Source of the DNA: Pyrocephalus nanus
Taxonomy: Eukaryota > Chordata > Aves > Passeriformes > Tyrannidae
Length of the DNA: 64,000 nt
Reading direction: 5' to 3'
Assembly: GCA_038380795.1 (NCBI GenBank)
Contig: CM076259.1
Coordinates: 69,221,741 to 69,285,740 of the forward strand
The number at the start of each line of letters is the position of its first letter. Positions within the stretch are counted from its first letter, which is position 1. Shown piece after piece: positions 39,411 through 49,635 of this stretch. Both the position numbers and the translations under genes were made by a program. A model generated the notes under the pieces. That model was given only the letters and a program-made list of their open reading frames with translations, did no database searches and had not been told where the DNA came from.

Positions 39411-40416
39411 GGAAAGTTAAATATTTAGAGAAGAAATTATCATACTAGAAAATCAGAGGCTCAACCAGGAGAGCAGGAAGAGAAAGCATAATGTAGTAAA
39501 GAGGAAAAATTAAATCCTTTACTAAACGTGTTAACTTCAGTTAGAATTTTCATTTGAACTTTGAGAATCTTAATACATACATGTATCTATACACATAAGC
39601 ATATATTTTCTTCAAGATACCCTGGTTGCAAATAAACTTCTCTGTGACTAGTGTGTACATCTTGTTCCTCTTAGCTGAAATTTGCTTTCAAATGCAGTTA
39701 AATGTAAGTATTTTAAAAGAATTTGAAATATGGAGTTAAGAGAAAATGTTACCTTAATACATGTTGAGTAATTTTTCTGACAGTTGTTCTTCCTCTTCTT
39801 GGACAGGTGCTTTTTCCTGAATGGTTAAATCTCAAGTTATAATCCACCATAGCTTAGTACTGGCTTGCTACTAGAGCAATCCCTACTTACTCTCTTATTT
39901 GTTTTCAACTCTTTTGACTTGTAAGATGTTTATCTTACACATGTCTAGAGGTACGTTTTGTGGTTCAGGTAGTCTTCTAACACACTAGTAATTTATTTTG
40001 AGAATTCTAATTGAAAAGAATGCGCAAATCATATCCTTTTGTTTTTCAAGGTTTTTTTTTCTTTTTAAGTATTTTCATGAAGTCTTTTTAGCAGATGATA
40101 CTTGAACCAAGAATGACTGTAAAATTTCTGAAAAGCTTTCCATAAAACTGAATCCTTATCACAAGACTTTTTTGTTGAATTTGTGAACAATACATAAAGA
40201 CCTTGCTTTACTTTGTATAATCCAGGTTTTAAAAAGTTATGTTAAAAAATAACATGGGATAGTGTGTACTTATGTTAATATACTTTATTTTGTGCATTTT
40301 CTACACTTTCAGGACTCCTCTTGTTCTTTCGAGGCTTTGTTAATTATCTTAAAGTCAGAAATATGTCTGAAAGCATGGCAGCTGCTCACAGAACAAGATT
40401 TTTTTTCTTGTACTGA
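17465..40416 (+). CDS. NDFIP2: NDFIP2, Nedd4 family interacting protein 2 (exons 2-7, 5' partial; spliced)
   Basis: Six exons join at 17465-17621, 19072-19199, 26041-26128, 33677-33801, 36931-36997 and 40313-40416. They total 669 nt, or 222 residues plus TGA. The product has an acidic, Ser/Thr-rich cytosolic segment, two PPPY motifs, one LPTY motif, an alanine-rich linker (KAAAMAAAAAEVAQR), the conserved block DDFSDADQLRVGNDG, then three hydrophobic membrane segments and a short basic tail ending HRTRFFFLY. This is the NDFIP architecture. Choices such as ICGFGLSLIKWILIVR and SMAAAHRTR fit NDFIP2 better than NDFIP1 as I remember the two. In the family, the PPxY/LPxY motifs bind WW domains of NEDD4, ITCH and related HECT ligases on Golgi and endosomal membranes, activating them and recruiting substrates. 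The start codon and N-terminus lie upstream of the window. Coding sequence is intact, with no frameshift or internal stop. Confidence 0.96.
17622..19071 (+). other. NDFIP2: NDFIP2 intron 2
   Basis: This 1.45-kb intron starts with a weak donor (gtattt) and ends at tttgaacag. It is AT-rich, with A-rich runs near 18,965, and I see no repeat family or hidden exon in it. Confidence 0.88.
19072..19199 (+). CDS. NDFIP2: NDFIP2 exon 3: second PPPY, LPTY and Ala-rich linker
   Basis: The exon completes a split Glu codon and continues TQNEFYPVPPPYSVATS, then LPTYDEAEKAKAAAMAAAAA. PPPY is at 19098-19109 and LPTY at 19125-19136. These are the ligase-binding motifs nearest the membrane and the most conserved cytosolic part of NDFIP proteins. 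It ends in phase 0 after EVAQR with a consensus donor (aga|gtaagt). Length is 128 nt. Confidence 0.97.
21120..21480 (+). other. Purine-rich (G/A-biased) stretch in intron 3
   Basis: About 360 bp dominated by short A/G words (aggaggtaactgg, gaagggaaaaggataa, gagttagggagagaag) on the + strand, unlike flanking AT-rich intron. I see no repeat family, ORF or simple period. It may be an eroded repeat or a structural polypurine segment. Confidence 0.5.
25506..25519 (-). promoter_or_regulatory. CTCF-like motif
   Basis: The minus strand reads TCACTAGAGGGCGC, which fits the CTCF core CCASYAGRKGGCRS at 13 of 14 positions. It lies 0.5 kb before exon 4. Occupancy cannot be judged from sequence. Confidence 0.6.
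26041..26128 (+). CDS. NDFIP2: NDFIP2 exon 4: conserved acidic block and start of membrane segment 1
   Basis: The exon encodes EEEYPPRDDFSDADQLRVGN, then DGIFMLAFF, and ends one base into the Met codon (donor a|gtaagt). The RDDF-DADQLR-GNDGIFM block directly before the first membrane helix is an NDFIP family hallmark. The acceptor at 26040 follows ATCCAG, which would read Ile-Gln in frame. The mammalian protein as I recall it has Ile-Gln at this point, so the acceptor may have moved by two codons. Length is 88 nt. Confidence 0.95.
26296..26330. repeat. Homopolymer T tract (35 nt)
   Basis: A pure T run 168 nt after the exon 4 donor. No retroposon body is evident on either strand. Confidence 0.95.
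28378..28391 (-). promoter_or_regulatory. CTCF-like motif (first of a pair)
   Basis: The minus strand reads CCACTAGATGGCGT, matching the CTCF core consensus at 13 of 14 positions. A second copy in the same orientation begins 47 bp downstream. Confidence 0.6.
28425..28438 (-). promoter_or_regulatory. CTCF-like motif (second of a pair)
   Basis: The minus strand reads CCACTAGATGGCCT. It shares the 12-mer GCCATCTAGTGG (+ strand) with the motif at 28378 but differs at the 3' side of the core. The match is a little weaker. Confidence 0.5.
30221..30249. repeat. Perfect inverted repeat, 13-bp stem with 3-nt loop
   Basis: ACTTTTATCAAGT, then CCC, then ACTTGATAAAAGT. A compact hairpin in intron 4. 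The stem does not extend cleanly, so it is shorter than a typical pre-miRNA. Confidence 0.9.
32216..32239. repeat. Homopolymer T tract (24 nt)
   Basis: A T run in intron 4 after a C/T-rich lead (cctccctctc). Confidence 0.95.
33677..33801 (+). CDS. NDFIP2: NDFIP2 exon 5: rest of membrane segment 1 and segment 2
   Basis: The exon completes Met and reads MAFIFNWIGFCLSFC, a short polar loop (ITNTIAGRYG), then AICGFGLSLIKWILIVR. It carries most of the first membrane helix and all of the second. The sequence is nearly identical to mammalian NDFIP2 as I remember it. The acceptor is tattttatag and the donor cgg|gtacgt. It ends in phase 0 after Arg. Length is 125 nt. Confidence 0.97.
35469..35552. 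repeat. (TATC)21 microsatellite
   Basis: 21 uninterrupted TATC units directly abutting a CR1 3'-end fragment (tcatagaatcaaccaggttg). Likely highly variable between individuals. Repeat growth probably started at the CR1 terminus. Confidence 0.97.
35553..35597 (-). mobile_element. CR1 3'-terminal fragment, antisense
   Basis: tcatagaatcaaccaggttg followed by aaaaagacctctgagatgac is the reverse complement of the last 45 nt of a CR1. It is cut off by a GT/TA-rich run. Confidence 0.8.
36931..36997 (+). CDS. NDFIP2: NDFIP2 exon 6: loop and first half of membrane segment 3
   Basis: This 67-nt exon encodes FSDYFTGYFNGQYWLWWIFL, then VL plus the first base of Gly. The aromatic QYWLWW motif at the start of the third membrane helix is typical of the family. 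It has phase 0 entry, acceptor gaatttcag and donor g|gtaagt. Confidence 0.96.
37797..37810 (+). promoter_or_regulatory. CTCF-like motif
   Basis: The + strand reads TCAGTAGGTGGCAC, matching CCASYAGRKGGCRS at 13 of 14 positions. It has the opposite orientation to the three motifs in introns 3 and 4. Confidence 0.5.
38419..38442. repeat. Homopolymer T tract (24 nt)
   Basis: A simple T run in intron 6. Confidence 0.95.
39385..39410. repeat. Homopolymer A tract (26 nt)
   Basis: An A run preceded by another A-rich stretch (gtttaaaaaaaatt). No recognisable retroposon lies upstream. Confidence 0.95.
40313..40416 (+). CDS. NDFIP2: NDFIP2 exon 7: end of membrane segment 3, C-terminal tail and stop
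   Basis: The exon completes Gly and reads LLLFFRGFVNYLKVRNMSES, then MAAAHRTRFFFLY and TGA at 40414-40416. It forms the end of the third helix and a short basic tail. The acceptor is ctacactttcag. The stop is followed at once by AAG|GTAAGG, a strong donor at 40418/40419, so the exon probably splices into a 3'UTR exon. If read through instead, poly(A) signals occur at 40456 and 41601. Confidence 0.96.
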
Positions 40417-40418
40417 AG

Positions 40419-42249
40419 GTAAGGATCTTTTATCTTTCCCAGGAAAATGGAGAAGAATAAAACATTAAAAATAAATAATCAAACTTCTGTCACAAAACAG
40501 CAATTACATGTTTTTTTAACATCTGTCATGAATATTACATATATTCCTCATGGACGTGGAGACACATGAAGTCTCTTACTTGAAAGTAAATAATGCATCC
40601 TTGTTGCCTCCATTCCTCCCTTGAACTAATGTTCAGTAAAAAAAATGAAGAGGAACGTGTTGTTTTTCCAAAGCAAGGAACAGTATCTACTGCGTGTCAG
40701 GATACTGTCCTTTGTGTTGGAAAACTGGCTTTAGTAGTCAACCTGTTGTCAGCAAGTTCGGAAGCACTAATCTGCCTGCATATTAAATCTGATTGACATG
40801 GGTTTGAACATGCAAACAGTAGATGAGTATTGTCTCTCTTTACACGACTGGATTACGACAGTCATGTACAAGTATGATTATTGTGTATGCAACAATGTGC
40901 TTTATATATCCTTCAGGTAGCTGACTAATCAGTCTGGCACATATCCACTCTTTTTTTTTTTTAAATACTTTTTGTCCGTTAAGTGGATTTATTGGACTTC
41001 ACTGTGTAACTTCAACCAGGGGTCTTTAATTGTGTTCAACTTTTTTTATTTGAATTGCATAATGAGATAAGTTAAAGCATAGAAATAACTACTGCAGCAT
41101 TTTCATTGCTCTGCACTTTACTTAAAATGCTTAAAGACTGTATTGACTTACCTGAGAAGCTATGTTTGCTGTAAAAAAAAAAAAATTTTTTTTGTAAATT
41201 TTTTCCAAGATTGGTCACAAGATCAATATTAATTAATCAACAACACATTATTGAAGCCTGTAAAAAAAAAAGTATATGCTTAAAAAAACCTACTTCATTT
41301 TATTCCTTTTATGTATGACCGTGATATACAGCTGTATCTGTGCTATACAATATGCATTTGATCATGTAAAAATCTGTTAACATAATATTTCTTTTCAATG
41401 TGCCATTTTGTCAAAATTGTGTAGTAAGTTAATTAACTACGGTGTATATTGCTTTTTAGTAATCAACCTAAATTGGCAACTACATTGCAGTATTTCTTTC
41501 TTGCAGTAGTTACATATGGCTTCTTAGTGCTGTGTATAATGTCTTCACAATACCAAAATGTGTAGAGACAAGACTGAAAATATCTGTTAGCTTTTAGTAC
41601 AATAAAGTTTTAAAATGCTACCTTTAAAAAGCAATTGTTGGGACTAAATGGTATTTGAGAACTGTAGCTTGAAGAGAATAATGAGAATGTAGGATAATGT
41701 TGTCTGGGATTCCTTGCTGTTCAGCAGTTAAAATTCAGCTTTGGGACAAAACAGCCTTTAATCCAGCATTAACTGAAGTTAATGAGTTGTCCTATCTAAG
41801 TTCAGTGGCTTTGAATTTTTTCTTTACCTATAACCAGCACTGAGATGTATGGGTTGTGGGCTGATAAGATCTGTGGAGTGTTTATAGAGCTGAACCCATA
41901 AATATTATGTTTTTGAAGCATCTTAAGTACTGAAACAGGAAGTTCAAATTAATGGCTATCACAATAAAACGTCCTTGTTCTTGCATAGACCAGTAGCTTC
42001 ATCTACAGTGACTCCTCTATGGTGACTATTAGTTTTAATAAATAACAAATACAGTTAGAAAATATTCTCAGTTATTCTTTTGAAATCATAACAAAGTAAC
42101 AGTAAACTTTTGGGTTTATTCTCCCCTCCTGACATGGGGGAGTTTGGAGTCTGCTGTTTTGCAGAAGTTCAGATTTACTAGTCACTTAGCAATGCTATTC
42201 TAGTGGATCATGTTGATGAACTGAAATACAACTCTTTCTTTATCTCCAG
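40419..42249 (+). other. NDFIP2: Probable 3'UTR intron of NDFIP2 (or alternative read-through 3'UTR)
   Basis: Bounded by a strong donor (gtaagg) 2 nt after the stop codon and by a good acceptor (ctttctttatctccag) at 42249. The interval also holds AATAAA at 40456-40461, at 40470-40475 and at 41601-41606, so part of it could be 3'UTR in transcripts that skip this splice. There is no open frame of note. Confidence 0.55.
41601..41606 (+). terminator. NDFIP2: Alternative poly(A) signal AATAAA (read-through isoform)
   Basis: Lies 1.2 kb after the stop codon, inside the proposed 3'UTR intron. It would serve transcripts that do not splice at 40419. Other AATAAA copies at 40456 and 40470 are even closer to the stop. 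Confidence 0.35.
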
Positions 42250-42838
42250 ACTGCATCGAACAGACATTCCTTTCCAGTCCTGGTGAAACTTTTGGATGAA
42301 ATGTAACCCTCCAAGTTAATAAGACAAAAGACTACTAAAACAAGAAGACAAATTAGTGAAGATATGGCTTTAAGAATGAATGACAGGATGCTTTATGCTC
42401 AAATACCAGTTCTGGTCATTCTAGTAAATATTTATTATTGCTGCCTTTTTTTTTTAGCACATTTGTCTATGTGCTTATTAAAAAGATAATATTGAAGTAA
42501 GAACAAACTATCTGTAAGTATAGATTAGGTACAGTCAGACTCAATCTGTGCTTGTTGTGTCTGAAAGATTTAAGTGGTAACTTGTTTCATAGCTTCTGTG
42601 TACCACTGACTTAGTGATCTGAACTTTTGAGTACAATGAAATGCATTAAATGATTCAGATTAACCAGTTCAGACAATTTTTTTTATATAATTTAGATTCA
42701 TCTAATGATTGTATAGAACATTTTTAAGTTTACTAAACCTCAGAGTTCCTTGTCATCACAAACTTGTATTCACCAATATTTTATGAAATTCAGAACAACA
42801 TACTGGTTCACTTAAAAATGATAAATTTTGAGTCCCCT

Positions 42839-42846
42839 GTAAATAA
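42839..42846 (+). promoter_or_regulatory. Pumilio-type element (TGTAAATA) in 3'UTR
   Basis: An exact UGUANAUA match, the consensus bound by PUF-family (PUM1/2) repressors. It lies inside the proposed 3'UTR exon. An 8-mer like this can occur by chance in AT-rich DNA. Confidence 0.35.
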
Positions 42847-43751
42847 CTCTGCATAAATGACTGTTGGATTTGCTTCTTAGAAAATATGTCAAAATATATT
42901 TTGTAACAGCATATTCTCTAAATTTTGTTTAATATTAGAGGTATATACATATTTTTTGTTAATTGGCTATTAAGGGTATAGTTATTATTAGATGTAATTT
43001 TGGAGGTTTGCATTCTTGAGTTCAGTATAAATACAACATCCACGCTGAGGGCTTCTCAAATCATATCGCTATCTTATAATGCTTGTTTAGAATAAACACT
43101 TTGCCATTTCATAAGAATAAACTAGTTTAAATGCAAGGTAATTTGGAAGGGAAAAAAATATTTTAAAGCTCTGAAAGTAGAAAAGCTGTGTTGCACCTCT
43201 CCCAGTATTCACTTAAGGTATACCATTTCTTTCTTATAAATATCATCTCTTCAAGGGGTACTGTCTACTGTTCATGCATGTGTGGTTTCTTTTAAAATTT
43301 ATGAAATTTATTTATCTCCTTAAGTAGGAGAATACATCTCTCAGTCCTTTGTACAACTGGAATCTCAGTTGCAAAAATACATTGGTTGTTGGTTGCACCT
43401 TTAAGGGGAAAAATACAAATACTTTCCTCCAGTTTTTCTTTTATATTAGAATTCTACCTTTTTATTACTAACATTAAAACCAGTGGGGTTTATTGTGTTA
43501 AGCTAGTTCTGTATTGAGTTTTGTATCTATAATGAATGTTTAAAATATACGTATGTAAACTGGTCACATTATTTGTTTTCCTAATCTTTCAGAGATACAG
43601 ATAGTGACTAAAATTTTAGGGGCACCTCTACTTCTCTATGGAAAGAAGAAATTTAAGTATTATGTTCATTATCCTATTGGGATTTCCTTCTAAACTTATC
43701 TGTTTTTCTCTGTTATTTTGCATTCACTGTCCAGATGAAAAAGAAGTGGAT

Positions 43752-43757
43752 AATAAA
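43752..43757 (+). terminator. NDFIP2: Poly(A) signal AATAAA, likely main distal site
   Basis: AATAAAG is followed after about 12 nt by a T/G-rich tract (ttgctttgttttgct) and then ggggatttttttttgt. This is the best signal-plus-downstream-element combination after the proposed 3'UTR acceptor. Confidence 0.55.
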
Positions 43758-44465
43758 GCATTGCTTTGTTTTGCTAATTGAGACAATGTTTTTGGGGATT
43801 TTTTTTTGTACTTCATGTTGAAAAATGCACACTGCAGTATTTGTGTTAATATGTAATTACAGAAAAATTACTTGGCTAAATAGGTGCTCTGTTTCTCATC
43901 TCATATTTTATGTGAAGAAACTGTTAGGACATTTCTTATAAGAAGTTAATGTGACTCTACAAGGTATGCAGTATTGCCTCAGTTTCTTACCATATGCTTA
44001 CCAATATCAACTATTACTATCTTCCAACTATATCAATTTTCCCATATTAAGTAGCAGACTTCTGATAGAATTATTTCTGTTTCAGCCACTGCATTTTACA
44101 GAAAGCTGTATACAGATACTTTGTGTACTAGCTTGGAAGAATTGTCATTTGGACAGAAAGAATATGTTGAGTTAAAAATGTACGTGTTATCTAATCCTTT
44201 ATAGTTGATGTGGCAGTTTGGAAGCCTGAAATCTCATCAGCAGGAGGAAGGGAACTGGGACACTGTTTTCAAAGACTCTGCAATCTATTCCAGATGTGTC
44301 AAATGCTGCATATTTTCCTTGCTATTTCCTGTGAGCTCGGTTTGGAGCAGCTGGCTCTGTGGTTTAGAGACACCTGGCCAGCTTTTCTTTGTGTCTTGGG
44401 GGGGCAGGGGGAGAAACTCCAGTATCACAGTGAAGTTGACTGTAAACAGATTTTGTATGAATGCA

Positions 44466-44475
44466 AATAAATAAA
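44466..44475 (+). terminator. Overlapping AATAAA pair, possible far-distal poly(A) site
   Basis: The sequence AATAAATAAAG carries two overlapping signals. It could extend the NDFIP2 3'UTR by about 0.7 kb; nothing else supports its use. Confidence 0.2.
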
Positions 44476-45585
44476 GCTTTGAAACTTGGGGCAAAAACAG
44501 CTGAAGGAGGAGAAGTGAGGAGAGAAAATTTCCATTTTATTTGAGCAACTGGTATTATCATAATTTTTCTAATTTTTTTTGTCACCTACTTCTATTGATG
44601 TAGACACCACAGGAAGATTGACATCTTGAATATGATTTAGGTAGCCTGTGGGATTCTGTTAACGTATTTCAGAAATGATGCATGACTCACACTTCTAGTC
44701 TTCCTACAGAGCAGAGGTTGTCTCCAAGCTTCCGCTTTGCTGTCTCATCCTAGACTGTGGACACCGTACTCATCCTGTAATACTTTTTAACCTGATTTCA
44801 ACACCCTACCCTTTCTGTATCTGCTTCCCTCCCTTTGAACAATGACAGCAGGTGAGGAAAAGTGGCTTTATTCATGTGTTACCATAACATCAGAAACCTT
44901 TTAATCTCTTCCACTTTTTGAGAGTGTTTCCCGCTAATACTCTACATTAGTCCACCCTGTGTTGTTGCTTGCATTAATTGACTTGAGCAAAAAAGTTCAT
45001 CTCATGGAATGACCAAAGCTTCCTGAACTTCTGAAGAGAAGGTGAATAACCTCTGGTATGGAAACAAATGTCTCTCAAAAAGGAAAAGATATATTCCTAT
45101 CATGCTAAAACACGATTAGCATATGTGCACATTCCACCTAGAAACAGTGGAGTCCAGTGTATTGTTTCTTCTGTATAGATTATTTTCCACCATCCTGAGA
45201 TCTTTACCTTCTGTCTTTATAATTCAGAGGATACTTTTACCATCTCTATGTTCTCTACTTAGCATATGCTTTCCAGTTCCACATCCCTTCTCCTTTCTCT
45301 GGGTGCACTGCATATGCACCCAGCAAGGATAGCCAGAAGGCGGCATGTTGGCTGCAGTTAATAAATAAAGCACTTAGCAATTCCAAAGAGTTTTTTTTTG
45401 TCCTCTGCAGTGATGGTTTGTATCGTCATAAATCCATATTTTGCAGGTAAGCCAACTTTTAATATCAGTGGCTTTCAGACAACTGAAAATGCTTAAAATA
45501 CGTAAGACATCTACCTGTTGTAAGCACTGTGTGTGCAAGTGGAATTAAAGTGATGGCAGAATTTGGCTTGTGTATGAGTCTGCCT

Positions 45586-45640
45586 AGAATCATAGAACTA
45601 TTTAGGTTGGGAAAGACCTTTAAGATGATCTTGAAATGTT
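45586..45640 (-). mobile_element. CR1 3'-terminal fragment, antisense
   Basis: agaatcatagaactatttag, then gttgggaaagacctttaagatgatc: a short, well-preserved antisense CR1 terminus. Confidence 0.9.
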
Positions 45641-46389
45641 TTCCTGATACATAATTGCCTTCACCCCCAGAACCCTTTTAAAATGAAACAAAGTGAGTTT
45701 TCCTGGATTTTTACCTGTGGTATATTTTCTGCATGAGGAAACTGGCACGCAATGAGGCTTGGAAGTATTGCAAACAGTATCAGCTCTCCAGCTATTGTTC
45801 TTTTTTTAGTGTGTAAACCAGAATGGTGTCTATTCAAAAAAGTGTGTAAAATTGGTTCTTTCATACAGGGGATAGTCACAGTTATCCCTATGTTTTTACT
45901 TCTTTTAGTCTTAACTTTTCTTGTGGTCAAAGAAACTGTGTTTGTGGTGGTATCCTTGGTGTAATATGAGAAGTTGTTCATTGATTCTTCACTATACATA
46001 GCTGCACAGATGCCGATCCTTCTTACTTTTCTAGGTTGGTATAGTCTCATGACTCTCAAATGCCCAGTTAGACATGGAACGTGGACTCCTGCTGCTATAA
46101 GTTGTTCATGAGTTAAATGACTATAAAGTGTGCTCGCTTGGATGCATTCATTAACTGAGTCTTTTGGTTTAATGTAATTGCAGTAGCATTGCTGGTCAGT
46201 CCACTTCTGCTCCTGTTGTACGTAGCTGGTGAGAGCTTTCTCCTGGAGTCTGAAGTCTAGGATGTATTTTATGTGGGCGTTACAGCCAAGTCTGCAGGTC
46301 CTACTGGTGGAAGTGTTATTGGAATAAAGCCAGTGCTAATCATGATGTAAGTGGTAGCATGAGCACCTGTGGGACCATTGCTTGCTTCA

Positions 46390-46716
46390 ACAGGCCTACA
46401 GGAGAGCTGGACAGGTACTTTTTTACAAGAGCATGTAGTGATAGGACATGGGATTATGGCTTCAAGCTAAAAGAGACAGAACAGGTTTCAATTAGATATT
46501 AGGAAGAAATTCTTTACTGTGAGGGTGGTGAGGCACTGGAGCAGGTTGCCTAGAGAAGCTGTGGATGCCCCACCCTTTAAGTGTTCAAAGCCAAGTTGGA
46601 TGGGACTTGGAGTAATCTGGTCTAGTGGAAGGTGTCCTTGCCTACAGCGGGGTGGTTGGAACTAGATGATCTTTAAGCTCCCTTCCAACCCAAATCATGT
46701 ATGATTCTATGATTCT
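46390..46716 (+). mobile_element. CR1 3'-end copy, sense
   Basis: About 330 nt matching the CR1 3' part in order: ggcctacaggagagctgg, gtagtgataggacatggg, gaggcactggagcaggttgcc, actagatgatctttaagctc, ending in two GATTCTATG/GATTCTT units. Non-coding remnant. Confidence 0.95.
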
Positions 46717-48904
46717 TCGACTTCTAATTAACTAATTTGACACTCTTTTTTTCATAGAATTTTCATGGGAAGTCTTTATAGGGGTTTTCATCTTAAAGGA
46801 TGACAAGTTGTTTTTGATGGTATAAATTTAGCTCTATACCTCTTGAAACAAGGAACTTCTGAATACAGCACTATCAGTTCACTTCTCTGTATACACAGAA
46901 CAATGGAAATAATTTCTGCAGATTAAATCAATAAACCATTTCTAACTAAAATATGAATCAGATCCCAACTTAGCTGTTACTTTGAGGATAGTGTTGCTGT
47001 GGTTAAACAAAAACCAGGAATTTCTATCGTAAGTAATTATCAGTCAGTTGTAGTGTTACTGTACTTTGGATTCTCAAGTGCTGCTATTTTTCCCCTGAGA
47101 AGTCAGAGTTTTGGGGGGTTGATGTTGTGTTTGTTGGGTTTTTGCTGTTCTTTATTTTGTAGGAAACTTGCACCGGTTCTGCTGGTATTCATCGCAACAT
47201 GGACACACATAAGTGCAAGAAACGCTGACAACATAATCCTGTGGTTATAAAACTTGTAAGTTAACATATTCAGGAGTTAATATGTTTCTGAATTCTGACT
47301 GAAAGCTGATGTGACCTGTTGGACTTGGCAGGTTACATATGACTTGGCTCAGTTCTCTGCCTAATTCCTCCTTCATAATGATGTAGTGTGCTCTGGATAT
47401 GTCATAGGTTCAAGCTGAGATTGCTGCATATTCAGCAGAGATCCACTGTGAAGGGAGAAAGAGGGGAAAAAAAGGGGAGAAGGACTATTTGGACCTTTAA
47501 GTCTGGGTTTGCAACAGCTGTCATAGCAGGTATTTCTAGCAAGATGACAAGAGCACATCTGAGTGCAGTCCTCATCCTCTTCTCCCCCAGTTGACCAGCC
47601 ACTTTGTAATCTGTGAAAAAGGCCCTCAGGTTGTTTTCCTGGAGACAACTGAAATAGCAAACTCTCCAATGCTTGGATGGGGAGAAGGAGGTCCCAGCTG
47701 GCTGTCAACTACAGCACTTGGCCAGCAGTTGTTAGCCTAGCTGGCCTCACGGGAAATGCCTCTCCATGTTATCCTGCTCTGCCAGCAAGAATGCAATCTG
47801 CACCCCTGTCTTTGACTGTACAATCTGTGTGGCGTATGCAGCCTTCTCAACTCTTTCAACACTGAAATTTACATTAATGAAGAAATCAGTGTTGTCAACT
47901 TTTTATTCTGCCACAAATCTCATGATGTTGAGTACCTTTTACCCTTTTGCTTAGTGTGGTACCTGCACAAGTGTAGAGTTGAAAAAGGTGTGTTCCCTCC
48001 CAGCATGCTTTTTAAAATCTCATAGATGAATGTGATGCATTCATTAACACTTGTTCCTAATCCCAACAGACCCCTGTGCAAAGGGGTTACTAAGACTTCT
48101 GACTGGCTGCTTAGGAATTACTCATAAAATTTGCACTCTTAAAGAGAAACTGTCGCTTACTAGAAATGTTATTGATCCAGTAACAGCAACAGCTGGAGGG
48201 GGATCATAGACCAGAACAATAATAGTTCTAAGTGTCTAATAAATTATGGTTTTCAGTGAGTAAAAAACTTCAAGTGCCACGTTAAAATTTTTATGTTGCA
48301 GTGTTTTTTTTTTTTTACTTGCTTCTAACTTTTTAATTTTCACATCTAATGAGAATGGAGGATATAGACAGTTAAAGGGTGAGTATTACAGTTCTCAAAG
48401 GCTGTTACTTAATTTGGTTGTCCTTAAAGGGTTGTGTATTTTTGAACTGTGAACCTGAAAATTACTTGGAGAGGTTTCAAGAGCAACAAGAATTTAAAAA
48501 TCAAATTGATAAAGGAGGTATACCCAAGAAATAAAGCAAAAAAAATTCTGTACTAAGAAGACTAATTATTTTCTAAGTTGAATAAGGTATCTACTCTGTG
48601 ATAATAATTAGCTTGAAATTTTAAAGTAGTGTTGGGATTTTCTTTTTACCTCCATGATCAGACCCTTCAGTGGGATGTCATGAAGCCAGTACAATTCTTA
48701 AGACTGGGTATATGTGTTAAATCTGATAAGTGTGTGTGATACAGGATAATAACGATTCTTGTCTACCTTAATTCTCCTAAAAGTGTATAATGCAAGAAGA
48801 TCTTGGGACTCTGTTGATTCTGTAATATAAAAATTAGTAACTTGTTAATACAGTAAGATGCATTGTTCTTCTTTATTTGCTTTTTGCTTTCAGAAAGTCA
48901 AATA

Positions 48905-49635
48905 ACTGTACAAGGTCCTGTACCTGGGCTGGGGTATTTAGTACATGGCTGAGGGGTGAAGGAGTTGAGAATAGCCCAGTAGGAAGCATTTGGAGATGCT
49001 GGTGGATGAGAGGCTAGATGTGACCCGGCAGTGAGCACTTGAATCCAGAAAGCCAGCCGTGTCCTGGCCTGCGCCAAAAGCAGAGTGACCACCAGGGCGA
49101 GGAGGTGATTCTGCCCCTCTGCTCTGGTCTGGTGAGACCCCACCTGGAGCACTGCATCCAGCTCTGGGGTCCACAGCACAGGAAGGAAGGACATTGACTT
49201 GAAGCGAGTCCAGAGGAAGGCCATAAAGCCGATTAGAGGGATGGCGTATTCTCTTTTGAGGAAAAGCTGAGAGCTGGCGTTCAGCTTGGAGAAGAGAAGG
49301 CTTCAGGGAGACCTTATAGCAGCCTTCCAGTATATAAAGGAGGCCTACAGGAAAGATGGGGGGCAAATCTTTCAGCAAGGCCTGTTGCAATAGGACAAGG
49401 GGTAACAGTTTTAAATTGAATGAGATTAGACTTAGACTAGATATAAGGAAGACATTTTTTATTATGAAGATGGTGAAATACTGAAACGTTGCCTGGAGAA
49501 GTAGGTGCCCCATACATGGAAACATTAAAGGCCAGGTTGAACAGGGCTCTGAGAAAGCTGATCTAGTTGCAGATGTCTCTGCTTATTGCAGGGTGTTTGG
49601 ACTAGATAACCTTTAAAGGTTTCTGACAACAAACT
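48905..49635 (+). mobile_element. CR1 copy, sense, about 0.73 kb
   Basis: Contains gtcctgtacctgggctgggg, the conserved ctggagcactgcatccagct, cgattagagggatggc and ggactagataacctttaaag. Frames are disrupted. The long antisense open frames over it (about 195 and 108 codons) are by-products of GC-richer CR1 sequence, not genes. Closely related to the 10.6-kb copy. Confidence 0.93.

Larger units (their letters stand above)
36998..40312 (+). other. NDFIP2: NDFIP2 intron 6
   Basis: This 3.3-kb intron contains a plus-strand CTCF-like motif at 37797-37810, a 24-nt T tract at 38419-38442 and an A tract at 39385-39410. I see no hidden exon. Confidence 0.88.
42250..43785 (+). other. NDFIP2: Probable terminal 3'UTR exon of NDFIP2
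   Basis: The exon starts after a pyrimidine-rich acceptor and runs without a repeat to AATAAA at 43752-43757, which is followed by a T/GT-rich downstream element (about 43,770-43,810). It contains earlier AATAAA copies at 43091 and 43116, a Pumilio-type UGUAAAUA at 42839-42846 and several AUUUA pentamers. Assignment rests on the splice signals, the poly(A) signal and the lack of any coding sequence. The 3' boundary is approximate. Confidence 0.5.

Noticed and set aside
45661..46059. 132-codon minus-strand open frame
   Set aside because: No homology recognised, no splice signals, and AT-rich composition typical of intergenic DNA.
48938..49525. 195-codon open frame on the minus strand
   Set aside because: It lies antisense to a CR1 copy; the openness comes from CR1 composition, and the peptide shows no domain.
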